A DNA stretch of 32,603 bases from Bacteroidales bacterium (GCA_035353855.1 DAOQAK010000048.1:1-32603); one strand, 5' to 3'; shown: positions 1-8,278, counted from the stretch's first letter. The notes: a model not told the origin generated them from the letters alone. Translations and numbers: made by a program.

Positions 1-50
1 GGCGGTTAATCCTCTTAAATATTTTTTTAATTGAAATTTAAACAGCCTCT
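1..50. repeat. Left arm of 50-bp perfect inverted repeat (probable IS end)
   Basis: Bases 1-50 are the exact reverse complement of 32551-32600; the match stops at base 51. Read inward to outward, the repeat begins GAGGCTGTTTAAA, a form typical of insertion-sequence tips. Both arms run off the window edge, so no transposase is seen. The likeliest reading is a contig whose two ends enter copies of the same IS in opposite orientation. Confidence 0.85.
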
Positions 51-99
51 TATTTCAAAATTAAAAAAAAATCAAAATAAAAACAATTAAAGAACATTT

Positions 100-1341
100 T
101 TATTCATACCGGAGCGATTCAATAGGGTCAAGATTAGCAGCTTTTACAGCAGGATATAAACCGGAGATTAATCCTACTATCAAACAAAGAACAATTCCGC
201 TGATAACCCATAACCACGGTACAATAAATGAACCGCCCATAACCAATGATATAATATTTCCTATCGGTACACCTATAACAATTCCAACCAGCCCTCCCAA
301 CTGACAAATTACTATTGCTTCAATAAGAAACTGATTTTTTATCACATCCTTGGTTGCCCCCATGGCTTTTCTTATACCTATTTCACGGGTTCTTTCTGTA
401 ACTGATACCAACATGATGTTCATTAAGCCTATCGAGGCTCCCAATAATGTTATAAAGCCAATAATTGTTGCTGCCATGGTTACATATTTAATATTCTCAA
501 CCATCATTTGTGCAAGATTATCGCTTTTTGAAATCTCGAAATTATTTTCTTCACCAATACCAACTTTTCTTATCACCCTGAAAATCCCTGTTGCTTCTTC
601 AATTGCAGCATCCATGTTTTTCGCATCAAATGACATCACACTAATGGTATACGACATATTTGGTCTTGAAAAATATTGCCTTACATTAGTAAGCGGAACA
701 ATACAATTTTTATCTCCGCTAAATCCAAAACTGGAACCTTTTTCTTTAAGCACTCCAATTACCTTGTATTTACCGGGACCTATTGATATATATTGTTCAA
801 CAGGATTCTCTTTCTTTTTAAAAAGATTGGTAACCAGCTGACTTCCGATAATTACAACATTAGCTCCTCCGGTAACTTCCTGTTCAGTGAAATTCCTTCC
901 TTTCGAAAGTTCATTTCCTGAAGTTATCATATAATTCTCATCTGCGCCAAGAACCCCGATATTTGGGTTTGTCTTCTCGGAACCAAATTTCAAAGTAGCT
1001 GTATGTGTTGCAAATGTAGATACAGAAGTGTATGCAGGAAAACTAAAATCCTTTTTAAACTTCACTGCTTCCTGGTAAGTTATTGACTCGTACCTCTTAG
1101 GCTTACTGCCATCATTCCCTACTACAATTTTCATTTCCCTGTTCCTGATGGTAAATGTATTGGCCCCCATCTGTGTAAAATTACTGCTGATTGCATGTTT
1201 CAATGATTCAATTGCCGTCAGGATTCCAACAAGCGCCATTATACCAAATGCTATAATAAGAATAGTCAATATCGTACGTAAGAGGTGTGTCCTAATAGAT
1301 ACAAGAGATACTTTAATATTTTCAATTACTAATATTTTCAA
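100..1341 (-). CDS. ABC transporter permease, MacB/FtsX type
   Basis: This is the membrane subunit of a MacB/LolCDE-like ABC exporter in the inner membrane. The 413-residue protein has the family layout: one N-terminal membrane helix (about residues 20-45), a periplasmic MacB-type domain (about 50-285), then three C-terminal helices (about 290-400) forming the FtsX domain. The cytoplasmic stretch with TERTREIGIRKAMGA after the second helix and the ending DPIESLRYE are hallmark FtsX features. Such permeases move lipoproteins, peptides or drugs from the periplasmic face, or act as mechanotransducers; the substrate cannot be read. The first codon is TTG; an ATG five bases upstream is out of frame and stops at once, and the N-terminus fits the family, so TTG is kept. 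No ATPase gene is adjacent on the right; it may lie beyond the left edge or elsewhere. Confidence 0.93.
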   Translation of the reverse strand: MKILVIENIKVSLVSIRTHLLRTILTILIIAFGIMALVGILTAIESLKHAISSNFTQMGANTFTIRNREMKIVVGNDGSKPKRYESITYQEAVKFKKDFSFPAYTSVSTFATHTATLKFGSEKTNPNIGVLGADENYMITSGNELSKGRNFTEQEVTGGANVVIIGSQLVTNLFKKKENPVEQYISIGPGKYKVIGVLKEKGSSFGFSGDKNCIVPLTNVRQYFSRPNMSYTISVMSFDAKNMDAAIEEATGIFRVIRKVGIGEENNFEISKSDNLAQMMVENIKYVTMAATIIGFITLLGASIGLMNIMLVSVTERTREIGIRKAMGATKDVIKNQFLIEAIVICQLGGLVGIVIGVPIGNIISLVMGGSFIVPWLWVISGIVLCLIVGLISGLYPAVKAANLDPIESLRYE

Positions 1342-1360
1342 TGCATGAAAATTTATAATG

Positions 1361-1368
1361 CAAATGTA
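1361..1368 (-). promoter_or_regulatory. Bacteroidota -7 box upstream of ABC permease
   Basis: The minus strand reads TACATTTG, matching TAnnTTTG, about 20 bases before the permease start. No clear TTTG -33 box lies at the usual distance, so the assignment is moderate. Confidence 0.45.
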
Positions 1369-1417
1369 ACAAAACAGTAATGAAAAAAATATTTAACTGA
1401 AAAAATTAATTGGAATG

Positions 1418-1927
1418 TTAAAAAATAAAATAAAATGATGACATTACTATCGACCAGCATAAAACAGAAATACAAAGACTGAAAAGCACATTTTTTTTAT
1501 TCCTGTAATATTTATTTGCAAGGAATGTTCCGAGAGGAATCGAAAGCAAAACGGGAGTTAAAGCTGCTATGCCCCACAATCCATACTTACGGCGGGTCAT
1601 AACAATAAATTTATTTTTCTTTGAAAAAGATTTTTTTGATTTTTTTATTTCGTTTACCGGATGAATTTTTTGTTTTACAAAATATACTTTTATACCTGGC
1701 CATATTTTTTTAAATAATGCGATCAGAACTTCACTGATATAATAAAAAAATAAAACACCTGCTAATCCTCCAATAGTAGTAACAATTATTGTTTGCAGAA
1801 AATTATAACCTAACTGAAAAGATAAAAAGGGTGCAAATAAAAATTTTATTCCGCTTAATACTCCTATTTCAATCAGTTTATAAAAGCTGCCTGCTTTTAC
1901 CAATAAAATAACAAAACTATTTATCAT
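1418..1927 (-). CDS. Small polytopic membrane protein, function unknown
   Basis: A 169-residue inner-membrane protein with about four hydrophobic segments and a strongly basic Lys-rich loop in the middle (KKSKKSFSKKNKF), which should face the cytoplasm. After the loop comes a segment of the type YGLWGIAALTPVLLSIPLGTFLA, a Pro/Gly-containing re-entrant-looking helix that recalls the COG2426/small multidrug-export and SNARE-associated membrane families, but I cannot assign it firmly. The reading frame can be extended 12 codons to a TTG at 1963; the ATG at 1927 is preferred because it begins directly before the first hydrophobic segment. It stands alone between the upp operon and the ABC permease on the same strand. 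Confidence 0.7.
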   Translation of the reverse strand: MINSFVILLVKAGSFYKLIEIGVLSGIKFLFAPFLSFQLGYNFLQTIIVTTIGGLAGVLFFYYISEVLIALFKKIWPGIKVYFVKQKIHPVNEIKKSKKSFSKKNKFIVMTRRKYGLWGIAALTPVLLSIPLGTFLANKYYRNKKNVLFSLCISVLCWSIVMSSFYFIF

Positions 1928-2056
1928 GATAACAAAAATAGACGATTCTATTTCAGAAAACAAAAGGAGGAAAGTTATATACTTTAGGAAACTGAAACGA
2001 TTGTAGATGAATCATAAATCTATTAAGCTCAATTAAAAAAAATATCCTGTTAAAAA

Positions 2057-2707
2057 TTACAGTTTGCTTCCGTAAGCCAGATCACCGGCATCACCCAAAC
2101 CAGGTACGATATATGACTGAGCAGTAAGCTCATCATCAATAGCAGCAACCCAAAGGGTAAAATTTTCGCCGGGAATATGTTTTTTTATATATTCAACGCC
2201 CTGACTGCTGGCAACAATAGCAAGAATATGAGTATGCTTTGGTTTCCCGTTTTCAAGAAGGTGTTTATAAGCTAAGAACATTGATGAGCCTGTAGCCAAC
2301 ATAGGATCGGACAGTATAAGTATTTTATCATCAATATTAGGACTGGATGTGTATTCTACCTGAATATCAAACTTACCGCTTTTATGATGCCGTCTGTATG
2401 CTGATATAAAAGCATTCTGAGCCCTGTCGAAAAAATTTAATATCCCCTGATGAAAAGGAAGCCCGGCCCGAAGTATGGTTGCCAGTACAGGATTTTCTTT
2501 TAGAACACTAACTTCAGCAGTACCCAGTGAAGTAATAAATTCGCGAGATTCATATTCCATCTTCTTACTCACTTCATAAGCGAATATTTCACCTATACGT
2601 TCAAGGTTTCGCCTGAAACGCATGCTGTCTTTCTGAATTTCCGCATCCCGTATTTCTGATATAAATACATTGAGTAATGAATTCTCCTGTCCTAAGTTAT
2701 AGATCAT
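2057..2707 (-). CDS. upp: Uracil phosphoribosyltransferase
   Basis: Converts uracil and PRPP to UMP and pyrophosphate in pyrimidine salvage; cytosolic. The 216-residue length fits the family. The PRPP-binding loop DPMLATGSS is at about residues 134-142, preceded by hydrophobic ILILS. The C-terminal segment VPGLGDAGDLAYGSKL carries the Gly/Asp pattern of the uracil-binding lid of UPRTs. LRAGLPFHQG (about 79-88) is the other conserved motif, matching the Arg-Ala-Gly stretch. It starts with ATG 13 bases after the stop of the upstream FemAB-like gene and is probably the last gene of the wecB run, although its salvage role is unrelated to that pathway. Confidence 0.96.
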   Translation of the reverse strand: MIYNLGQENSLLNVFISEIRDAEIQKDSMRFRRNLERIGEIFAYEVSKKMEYESREFITSLGTAEVSVLKENPVLATILRAGLPFHQGILNFFDRAQNAFISAYRRHHKSGKFDIQVEYTSSPNIDDKILILSDPMLATGSSMFLAYKHLLENGKPKHTHILAIVASSQGVEYIKKHIPGENFTLWVAAIDDELTAQSYIVPGLGDAGDLAYGSKL

Positions 2708-2719
2708 AGCAATCGTTTT

Positions 2720-3661
2720 TCAAATTTGCTTTTTAAACCACTTTATAAAAGTAATACTTTTTGATAATATGTATGGAAGCTTATTATTTTTATATTGTAA
2801 ATATGTGCATTCTGTTGAGCCAAATCCTTTATAAAAACGTGCAAGGTTAGAATTATTGGAACCTTCAAAATCAAGGATAAGATTACGTTGTGCATTTTCA
2901 CGAATGAATTGGTCGATCAAAAAAGTCATAGCCCTGTTTTCTCTTGCAGCTTTGGTGGTTGCAGAAAAAATAAATATCACTCTTTTATTGCTTTCTATAA
3001 AAATCGCACCCGCATATAGTTCGTCATTATTATCATAAACACTCCATATATGAGCATTTTTCTTTATAAGCATCAAATTAACCAGTTTGATGAAATCCTT
3101 ATAATCCTTTTCTTTTAATGTTTCAATCTCCAGTCCGCGATATTTCCTGAACAGGTCAACAATGATTTTTATATCGGTATCTTTTCGTATTATCAATTGC
3201 GACTTCCCGGCAATTTTCAAATTTCTTTTCGTATTCTCCGAATAATTATTATAAAGGATATTATAATCAGGAATCAGGTCAAGTTCAATATTTTTATTTG
3301 AAAAAAAATGATTTTTTTTATCATCAATTTTATTAAAAACATTCAGGTTTATCTCAATGAGTTTATATTTTGAAGGAATTTTAGAAATGAATTCTTCTGT
3401 TATTTTTTCATTTAAAATACCTTTTGAAAAAATGCCTAATTGTTGTGTAAAAAAAGGCTGGCATAAATAATTAATTCCTGATTTTTTTTTGGCAGTTAAT
3501 GGAAATACGCGTTCATAATCGTTTTCGATCAACGCTTCCCATCCGGGGCTCATGATATCGAGGTACCAGGAATATGCATATATTAACCCGTTGAATGAGT
3601 TCTGTATACAATCATCCCATTTATTTTTATCAATATCTTTATTTTGAAAATACTTAATCAT
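2720..3661 (-). CDS. FemAB/GNAT-like acyltransferase
   Basis: A 313-residue protein of the FemAB-like branch of the GNAT fold, common in Bacteroidota beside polysaccharide genes. The N-terminus (WDDCIQNSFNGLIYAYSWYLDIMSPGWEALI) and the C-terminal half (LYAGAIFIESNKRVIFIFSATTKAARENRAMTFLIDQFIRENA, then LDFEGSNNSNLARFYKGFGS) follow the FemX/GNAT pattern in which the last motif ends in a FYKGFG turn. Family members transfer acyl or aminoacyl groups to envelope precursors; the substrate here is not known. The start ATG shares one base with the stop of the deacetylase-like gene (TGATG at 3659-3663), so the two are translationally coupled. The family is clear, the role inferred. Confidence 0.82.
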   Translation of the reverse strand: MIKYFQNKDIDKNKWDDCIQNSFNGLIYAYSWYLDIMSPGWEALIENDYERVFPLTAKKKSGINYLCQPFFTQQLGIFSKGILNEKITEEFISKIPSKYKLIEINLNVFNKIDDKKNHFFSNKNIELDLIPDYNILYNNYSENTKRNLKIAGKSQLIIRKDTDIKIIVDLFRKYRGLEIETLKEKDYKDFIKLVNLMLIKKNAHIWSVYDNNDELYAGAIFIESNKRVIFIFSATTKAARENRAMTFLIDQFIRENAQRNLILDFEGSNNSNLARFYKGFGSTECTYLQYKNNKLPYILSKSITFIKWFKKQI

Positions 3662-4965
3662 CAGGATAATGCCATCTTTAACATTTCTTCATATACTTTT
3701 TGCCATCCCACCCATCTGTTCTCATTGCTAAGTGATTCGTTATGCCACAAACTTATAAACATACCGTTCACTGCTTTTACTTCATCTATCAACTGCTTAT
3801 ACTGTTGTATTGCATCTTGTGGAGTTACATTATGATAATCGCGTAATGTCCCTTCCATTATTGCAAAAGGAAAAAGTTTCAGATGTGTTTCTGTTTCAAG
3901 GTCAAGGTCAAAAAAATTATATGGCTCGCAAATTCCAGCCCTGAAACCCGTTTCGGTTGCATAACCAAGAGAGTAATCTTCGGCAATATCAACTTCTATA
4001 AGGTTTCGGTATGTGTCGGGAAAAGTCAGTTTAAGAAAATGCTGGCGGCTTTTGCTAATATCACGGTTCAACACATTTGATAAACGTGTTATTTCTGTTA
4101 ATAGCTTTTCATGTTTTATATTTGAAGCAAACGATGGGTGAATTCCCACATCCGCGTAGTCTCCTATTGATTTTACCAATGACTGGAACTTCCGGTTATT
4201 CACATAAATGTTTTTATCGTACTGTGCATAATCTGCAAATAAAATAAAGTAAAGCGGAACGATATTATATTTTTTATGTAATTCAAATTGATATTCAAAT
4301 GTATCAAACGAATCTTTTTTTAATCCGGTTAAAACTCTCATTCTTTTTGATATTTCCTGGAAATTCAATGCATACAATGCTTTTATAAAACCGGCAATGG
4401 TTCTGACGATACCTTTTTGCTTGTATTCCCATGCAGAATCAATATCGATAGTAGAAAGGAAACGATAATTTTTTTCAGGAAATTTTATGAATGGATATTT
4501 TTCCTTTAAAAGCAATTTTATTTTTTGTGCCCAGATATTCACTACAGGTTTTTTTAAAAAACCATTTATGTATGCAATACTTTCAATAGCATCGAAACGG
4601 TCATATTTATCTTTTTTATATGGAAGGTATTCTTCATACCTCGAAAGCATATAAAATGATGCAGCAAACGGGTCGAATGGCAATGCTGAATTTTTATATA
4701 CAGAATAAGGACACAGTATATTTTCAAACTTTACACTATCGAATTGTTGCTGTTTAATACCTGTTTCAAAAAGAAGATTTACTGAACAGAAAAATATTTC
4801 ATCACTGATGGGCTGGTATGAATAATTTATTTTTGGACCATCATAGCTCTTAAACTCTTCCGCATTATTGGTAAAACGATAATCTATTGAAATTAAATTT
4901 CGGAAGATAACATCAAAAATATATTTGATGCGATTGTTAACTTTCGGTGTGAATATTAGCAGCAT
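3661..4965 (-). CDS. Polysaccharide deacetylase-like protein (Bacteroidota type)
   Basis: A 434-residue protein with an N-terminal domain of about 160 residues typical of a Bacteroidota-specific group (I believe the one named DUF7033), including DPFAASFYMLSRYEEYLPYKKDKYDRFD at 98-125, followed by a divergent CE4 NodB-like domain. Motif 1 is present as STIDIDSAWE (171-180) with candidate metal ligand D174 or D176. Motif 2 is GIHPSFAS (275-281): only the first His of the usual HxxxH is present. Motif 3-like GFRAG is at 340-344 and the final LWHNES at 406-411. The enzyme would remove acetyl groups from an N-acetylated sugar, but the changed metal motif leaves activity uncertain. No signal peptide is evident, suggesting cytosolic action. 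It overlaps wecB by one base (TAATG at 4963-4967) and the next gene by one base. Confidence 0.8.
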   Translation of the reverse strand: MLLIFTPKVNNRIKYIFDVIFRNLISIDYRFTNNAEEFKSYDGPKINYSYQPISDEIFFCSVNLLFETGIKQQQFDSVKFENILCPYSVYKNSALPFDPFAASFYMLSRYEEYLPYKKDKYDRFDAIESIAYINGFLKKPVVNIWAQKIKLLLKEKYPFIKFPEKNYRFLSTIDIDSAWEYKQKGIVRTIAGFIKALYALNFQEISKRMRVLTGLKKDSFDTFEYQFELHKKYNIVPLYFILFADYAQYDKNIYVNNRKFQSLVKSIGDYADVGIHPSFASNIKHEKLLTEITRLSNVLNRDISKSRQHFLKLTFPDTYRNLIEVDIAEDYSLGYATETGFRAGICEPYNFFDLDLETETHLKLFPFAIMEGTLRDYHNVTPQDAIQQYKQLIDEVKAVNGMFISLWHNESLSNENRWVGWQKVYEEMLKMALS

Positions 4966-6116
4966 TATTTATTTTTAAACATATCCAAAATTTCAGAGCA
5001 AATAAATTCTGATGCTTTTCCGTTTCCAAAAATATCTGTAAAAGCAGTAGGTTTTACATCAATGAATAACTTTGCTGCATTCATTATTTTTTCTTCATCA
5101 CAGTTAGCAATCACGGCAGCGCCTGATTCAACCAATTCAACCCATTCGGTTTCAGGGCGAAGAATAATGCATGGTTTTTTATAAAAGAATGCTTCCTTCT
5201 GTACTCCGCCCGAATCAGTCATTATAAGCCTTGCGTTACTTTCCAGCATAATCATTTCAAAAAATGAAACCGGTGGAATGATTTGTATTAACGGACTTTT
5301 CTGTAATGAATCATATAATTTTTTTTCGATATTCTTTTTTAAAACATTATTGGTTCTCGGATGCAGAGGTATTATAGCTTTCAATCCTGTATATTCAGCA
5401 ACATTCAGCAGTGAACGAAAAATTGAATTCAGGTTTTCGGGAACATCGGTATTGTGGTCGCGGTGAATGGTACAAAGAAAAAAATCATTTTCCATCAGCT
5501 CCAGTTTTTTCAATATTTCCGACGTTTTTGCTTTTTCAGAAAAATACAAAGCATTATCGTACATCACATCGCCACAATGAAAAACGCCGGGATTTTCGTC
5601 TGTATACGGAGGTTTTGTATTTTTTCCAATTCCTTCAGTATATAAATTATTTAATCCTGTTTTTGTAGGTGAAAATAATAAAGCTGACAGATGATCGCTT
5701 ACTACACGATTTATTTCTTCGGGCATGCGACGGTTAAAAGAGCGAAGCCCTGCCTCAACATGTGCAACAGGAATATGAAGTTTAGCAGCAGTTACCGAAC
5801 CTGCCAGGGTTGAATTTGTATCGCCATAAATTAAAACCAAATCGGGGTTTTCTTTTAACAATACTTTCTCCAAACGTTCCATCATTAGTGCAGTTTGAAC
5901 AGCATGAGAAGAAGAACCTACATTTAAGTTATAGTCAGGAGAAGGGATTTCCATCTCCCTAAAAAATACTTCCGACATATTATCATCATAATGCTGTCCG
6001 GTATGTACAATGACTTCTTTAATCTTATTCTTATAAAAATTCCTTATGCAACGGCTTATTGCAGCAGCCTTTATAATCTGCGGACGCGCTCCTATTATTG
6101 TAATTATTTTAATCAT
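4965..6116 (-). CDS. wecB: UDP-N-acetylglucosamine 2-epimerase, non-hydrolysing
   Basis: Interconverts UDP-GlcNAc and UDP-ManNAc, a precursor of surface polysaccharides; cytosolic. The 383-residue length is typical. IGARPQIIK (8-16) is the N-terminal nucleotide-sugar motif. Candidate catalytic residues by family pattern are D99 in YGDTNST, E121 in HVEAGLRS, E133/E134 in MPEE and H218 in CTIHRDHN (family usually AHRREN). MTDSGGVQKEAFFYKKPC is the UDP-binding stretch. It is the first gene of the overlapping run wecB - deacetylase-like - FemAB-like, so the three probably act on one glycan or precursor. No promoter box is seen in the 77 bases before it, so transcription may come from the radC side. 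Confidence 0.94.
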   Translation of the reverse strand: MIKIITIIGARPQIIKAAAISRCIRNFYKNKIKEVIVHTGQHYDDNMSEVFFREMEIPSPDYNLNVGSSSHAVQTALMMERLEKVLLKENPDLVLIYGDTNSTLAGSVTAAKLHIPVAHVEAGLRSFNRRMPEEINRVVSDHLSALLFSPTKTGLNNLYTEGIGKNTKPPYTDENPGVFHCGDVMYDNALYFSEKAKTSEILKKLELMENDFFLCTIHRDHNTDVPENLNSIFRSLLNVAEYTGLKAIIPLHPRTNNVLKKNIEKKLYDSLQKSPLIQIIPPVSFFEMIMLESNARLIMTDSGGVQKEAFFYKKPCIILRPETEWVELVESGAAVIANCDEEKIMNAAKLFIDVKPTAFTDIFGNGKASEFICSEILDMFKNK

Positions 6117-6126
6117 ATTTCATTAC

Positions 6127-6160
6127 GTTTGTTGTTCGTTGTTCTTTGTTTGTTGTTCAA
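6127..6160. repeat. Short TTGTT-rich direct repeats upstream of wecB
   Basis: The spacer between radC and wecB holds repeated TTTGTTGTTC/GTTGTTC units, about 34 bases, followed by ACAAAC repeats to 6190. It resembles the degenerate simple repeats in other gaps of this window and has no visible promoter box. Confidence 0.55.
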
Positions 6161-6193
6161 TAAATATTATAATGACAAACCATAAACTACAAA

Positions 6194-6886
6194 CTAAATT
6201 AATCCTTCATCTGCAAAGCTAAAATATTTTTCATCACCAATAATGATATGGTCAAGTACAGATATATCAAGAAGTTTTCCTCCTTCTTTCAGTTTTTTTG
6301 TGATGTTTTTATCCTGCTCGCTTGGACTCAAGTTTCCCGATGGGTGATTATGACAAAGAATTACACCAACAGCCTTATTTTCGATAGCAATTTTAAAGAT
6401 CTTCGACGGGTCGGCAACTGTACCAGTTAGCCCGCCTTCGCTGATGCAAAATTTATCAATAACTTTATTGGCGCGATTTAACAATAGTATCCAAAACTCT
6501 TCATAATTGCAGTCGGATAACGAAGGATAAAAAATATCAAAAACATCTTTACTCGATTTTATTTTTTCAAGTTCGGCAACTTCAGCCTCTCTCCTTCTGT
6601 TTCCAAGTTCCAGTGCAGCCGCTATTGTAGCTGCTTTTGCTTCACCTATGCCTTTATATTTTGTCAGTTCTTTAATTCCAAGTTTTGAAAGATTAATTAA
6701 ATTATTCCCATTTTGTTTTAAAATATTTTTTGCTACATCAACTGCGTTTTCCTCTTTTGTTCCCGAATGTATAAGGATAGCAAGAAGCTCAGCATTACTG
6801 AGTGAAGCTTTACCTTTTTCAATAAATTTTTCGCGTGGACGATCATCGTCAGCCCATGTTTTTATTGAATTTGATTTTGTCAACAT
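6194..6886 (-). CDS. radC: RadC family JAMM-domain protein
   Basis: A 230-residue full-length RadC-type protein. The N-terminal half carries the helix-hairpin-helix UPF0758 domain (DDRPREKFIEKG at 13-24, SNAELLAILIHSGT at 30-43, YKGIGEAKAATIAAALELGNRR at 77-98). The C-terminal half is a JAB1/MPN metalloprotease-like fold with an intact JAMM signature: H179 and H181 in HNHPSG and D192 ten residues later, so zinc binding is expected. The historic DNA-repair role of RadC is disputed; the molecular function is unknown. It is the first minus-strand gene after the rpsT terminator and may be the start of the wecB transcription unit. Confidence 0.95.
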   Translation of the reverse strand: MLTKSNSIKTWADDDRPREKFIEKGKASLSNAELLAILIHSGTKEENAVDVAKNILKQNGNNLINLSKLGIKELTKYKGIGEAKAATIAAALELGNRRREAEVAELEKIKSSKDVFDIFYPSLSDCNYEEFWILLLNRANKVIDKFCISEGGLTGTVADPSKIFKIAIENKAVGVILCHNHPSGNLSPSEQDKNITKKLKEGGKLLDISVLDHIIIGDEKYFSFADEGLI

Positions 6887-6989
6887 AATAAAATTGTTAC
6901 AATAAGCTCACATTTTAATTTGTCCTGTCAAATGAATATTTGCCATTTGAAATTAAAAATATCTTCAAATTTATTAAATTCCTTGATTT

Positions 6990-7027
6990 AAAAAAAATAA
7001 AAAGCCTTTCCCATTACAGGAAAGGCT
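6990..7027 (-). terminator. Rho-independent terminator of rpsT
   Basis: On the minus strand a 9-bp perfect stem AGCCTTTCC/GGAAAGGCT (7019-7027 with 7003-7011) with a 7-base loop is followed by a T-rich tract. It starts about 24 bases after the rpsT stop. This is the clearest terminator in the window. Confidence 0.93.
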
Positions 7028-7050
7028 CACCCCAAAGCATTATGAAAAAA

Positions 7051-7302
7051 CTATAATGCGTTAATCTTCCTGGCCAGCTTCGATTTTAAATTGGAAGCTT
7101 TGTTTTTGTGTATCACACCTTTTTTTGCCAGTTTGTCAAGCATAGCAACTACAGCAGGATGGTCTTTCTTAGCCTCTTCCTTATCTTTAGTGCCTCTGAA
7201 TTTCTTCACCGCATTACGTGTTGTTTTAGCTTTAACTCTATTTTCATCACGCCTGCTTTCGTTGCTGCGGATTCTCTTTTTTGCTGATTTATGGTATGCC
7301 AT
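7051..7302 (-). CDS. rpsT: 30S ribosomal protein S20
   Basis: Primary 16S rRNA-binding protein of the small ribosomal subunit. The 83-residue, Lys/Arg-rich helical protein begins MAYHKSAKKRIRSNESRR, the classic S20 start, and ends with NKASNLKSKLARKINAL, matching the conserved C-terminal helix. It starts with ATG 24 bases downstream of the tRNA-Glu gene on the same strand, with no promoter box between them, and is followed by a strong terminator. It is therefore probably co-transcribed with the tRNA and released by tRNA processing. Confidence 0.97.
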   Translation of the reverse strand: MAYHKSAKKRIRSNESRRDENRVKAKTTRNAVKKFRGTKDKEEAKKDHPAVVAMLDKLAKKGVIHKNKASNLKSKLARKINAL

Positions 7303-7326
7303 AATAATTAATTTTTCTTAAAAATG

Positions 7327-7401
7327 TAGCCCGTAGGGGATTCGAACCCCTGATTTCTAGGATGAAAACCTAGCGTCCTGGGCCAGCTAGACGAACGGGC
7401 C
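7327..7401 (-). tRNA. tRNA-Glu (anticodon UUC)
   Basis: The minus strand folds as a complete cloverleaf of 75 bases: acceptor arms GGCCCGT/ACGGGCT (first pair G-U), D stem GTCT/GGAC, anticodon stem CTAGG/CCTAG with loop TTTTCAT, so the anticodon is TTC (Glu), and T arm AGGGG-TTCGAAT-CCCCT. The discriminator base is A and CCA is not encoded. It lies 24 bases before rpsT and about 16 bases after a canonical promoter. Confidence 0.97.
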
Positions 7402-7416
7402 TCTTTAAACGAGGTG

Positions 7417-7447
7417 CAAAGGTAAAAAAATATTTCATTTCAACAAA
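7417..7447 (-). promoter_or_regulatory. Canonical Bacteroidota promoter for tRNA-Glu/rpsT
   Basis: On the minus strand TTTG (7444-7447) is followed after exactly 19 bases by TACCTTTG (7417-7424), the -33 and -7 boxes of the Bacteroidota primary sigma factor. Transcription would start some 8-10 bases before the tRNA 5' end. Confidence 0.8.
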
Positions 7448-7473
7448 ATTATTGAAAAAATAATATTAATTGT

Positions 7474-8163
7474 TTATTCCGAATCATCCCGGTCAACCTG
7501 GAAACGGAATCCCAAGCGTTTGCCTGTTCGTAAATTCATTGAATTCTCAAGCCTTTCCGAAACACTTACCACCTTTACACTATCATAAACTGGGGTTAAT
7601 AAATCAAAATCGACACAATAACTTATTGCTGTTTCTAAAATTTTTTTCATAGCCGGACGATCGAGACGGGTCTTTGAAAAGTTATTATACATAAGACCTA
7701 TCTGCCTTTTACCTTCTACAAAATAATGATATTCTTTATTGATAAATATTCTGGCTATCAGGTACCCCAAGTCGTTCACACGATTGTATTTATATGAATC
7801 GGCAAGAAAGTTATACATACTGATTACCCCACAATAAGAACGGGTAATATCCTGTTTTATATAACTTAAATTCATTATATCATGTTCGCGAGGAAATTCA
7901 AAAACATTAGTATGCATTGAAATAGTAAGCATATCGCCGCCAAATTTCAATTCAGCCTCAAACTCGCCATGATCCGAATAGCTGAATGGTATCCGCTTAT
8001 CAACTTTGGTTACTTTCTTTTTTACATTTTCTATCATATCCTTAGCAAGGCGTTTCATATCCTGAAAGGATTCATAAGTATTATTATACACATCCAGCTT
8101 CATCCCTCCCTTTTCAAGAATCTTTTCCACAAGGGGAAGTTTTTTCATTTCATCGTCAGTCAT
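7474..8163 (-). CDS. Conserved-looking protein of unknown function
   Basis: A 229-residue soluble, charged protein with no signal peptide or membrane helix. I do not recognise the family. The first 60 residues are helical and Lys-rich (KKLPLVEKILEKGG; MKRLAKDMIENVKKKVTKVDK), followed by a likely beta region (FSYSDHGEFEAELKFGGDMLTISMHTNVFEFP) and a mixed region with SYCGVISMYNFLADSYKYNRVNDLGYLIARIFINKEYHYFVEGKRQIG. It starts at ATG with a -7 box 27 bases upstream and appears monocistronic. Codon use and base composition look like its neighbours. The single Cys residues do not form a metal motif. Confidence 0.8.
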   Translation of the reverse strand: MTDDEMKKLPLVEKILEKGGMKLDVYNNTYESFQDMKRLAKDMIENVKKKVTKVDKRIPFSYSDHGEFEAELKFGGDMLTISMHTNVFEFPREHDIMNLSYIKQDITRSYCGVISMYNFLADSYKYNRVNDLGYLIARIFINKEYHYFVEGKRQIGLMYNNFSKTRLDRPAMKKILETAISYCVDFDLLTPVYDSVKVVSVSERLENSMNLRTGKRLGFRFQVDRDDSE

Positions 8164-8189
8164 GGCAGAAAATTATATTTAACGAGTAA

Positions 8190-8197
8190 CAAACTTA
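8190..8197 (-). promoter_or_regulatory. -7 box upstream of the 7474-8163 gene
   Basis: The minus strand reads TAAGTTTG, a TAnnTTTG match, about 27 bases before the ATG. No -33 TTTG is seen at the right distance. Confidence 0.45.
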
Positions 8198-8227
8198 CAA
8201 AATATTTTTATATATAAGAAGTTATTT

Positions 8228-8262
8228 GATTTTTGATTTAAGATTTTAGATTTTAGATTTTA
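8228..8262. repeat. Heptad tandem repeat GATTTTA x5
   Basis: Five 7-base units, the last three perfect GATTTTA and the first two with changes, lie in the gap between the FAD dehydrogenase and the 7474-8163 gene. Similar heptads recur at about 21855-21890 and 21963-21990. Confidence 0.8.
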
Positions 8263-8278
8263 GCTTCCTGCAACGGAT

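Noticed and set aside
350..841. 163-residue plus-strand open frame inside the ABC permease gene
   Set aside because: It is an antisense shadow; the minus-strand frame has clear MacB/FtsX features.
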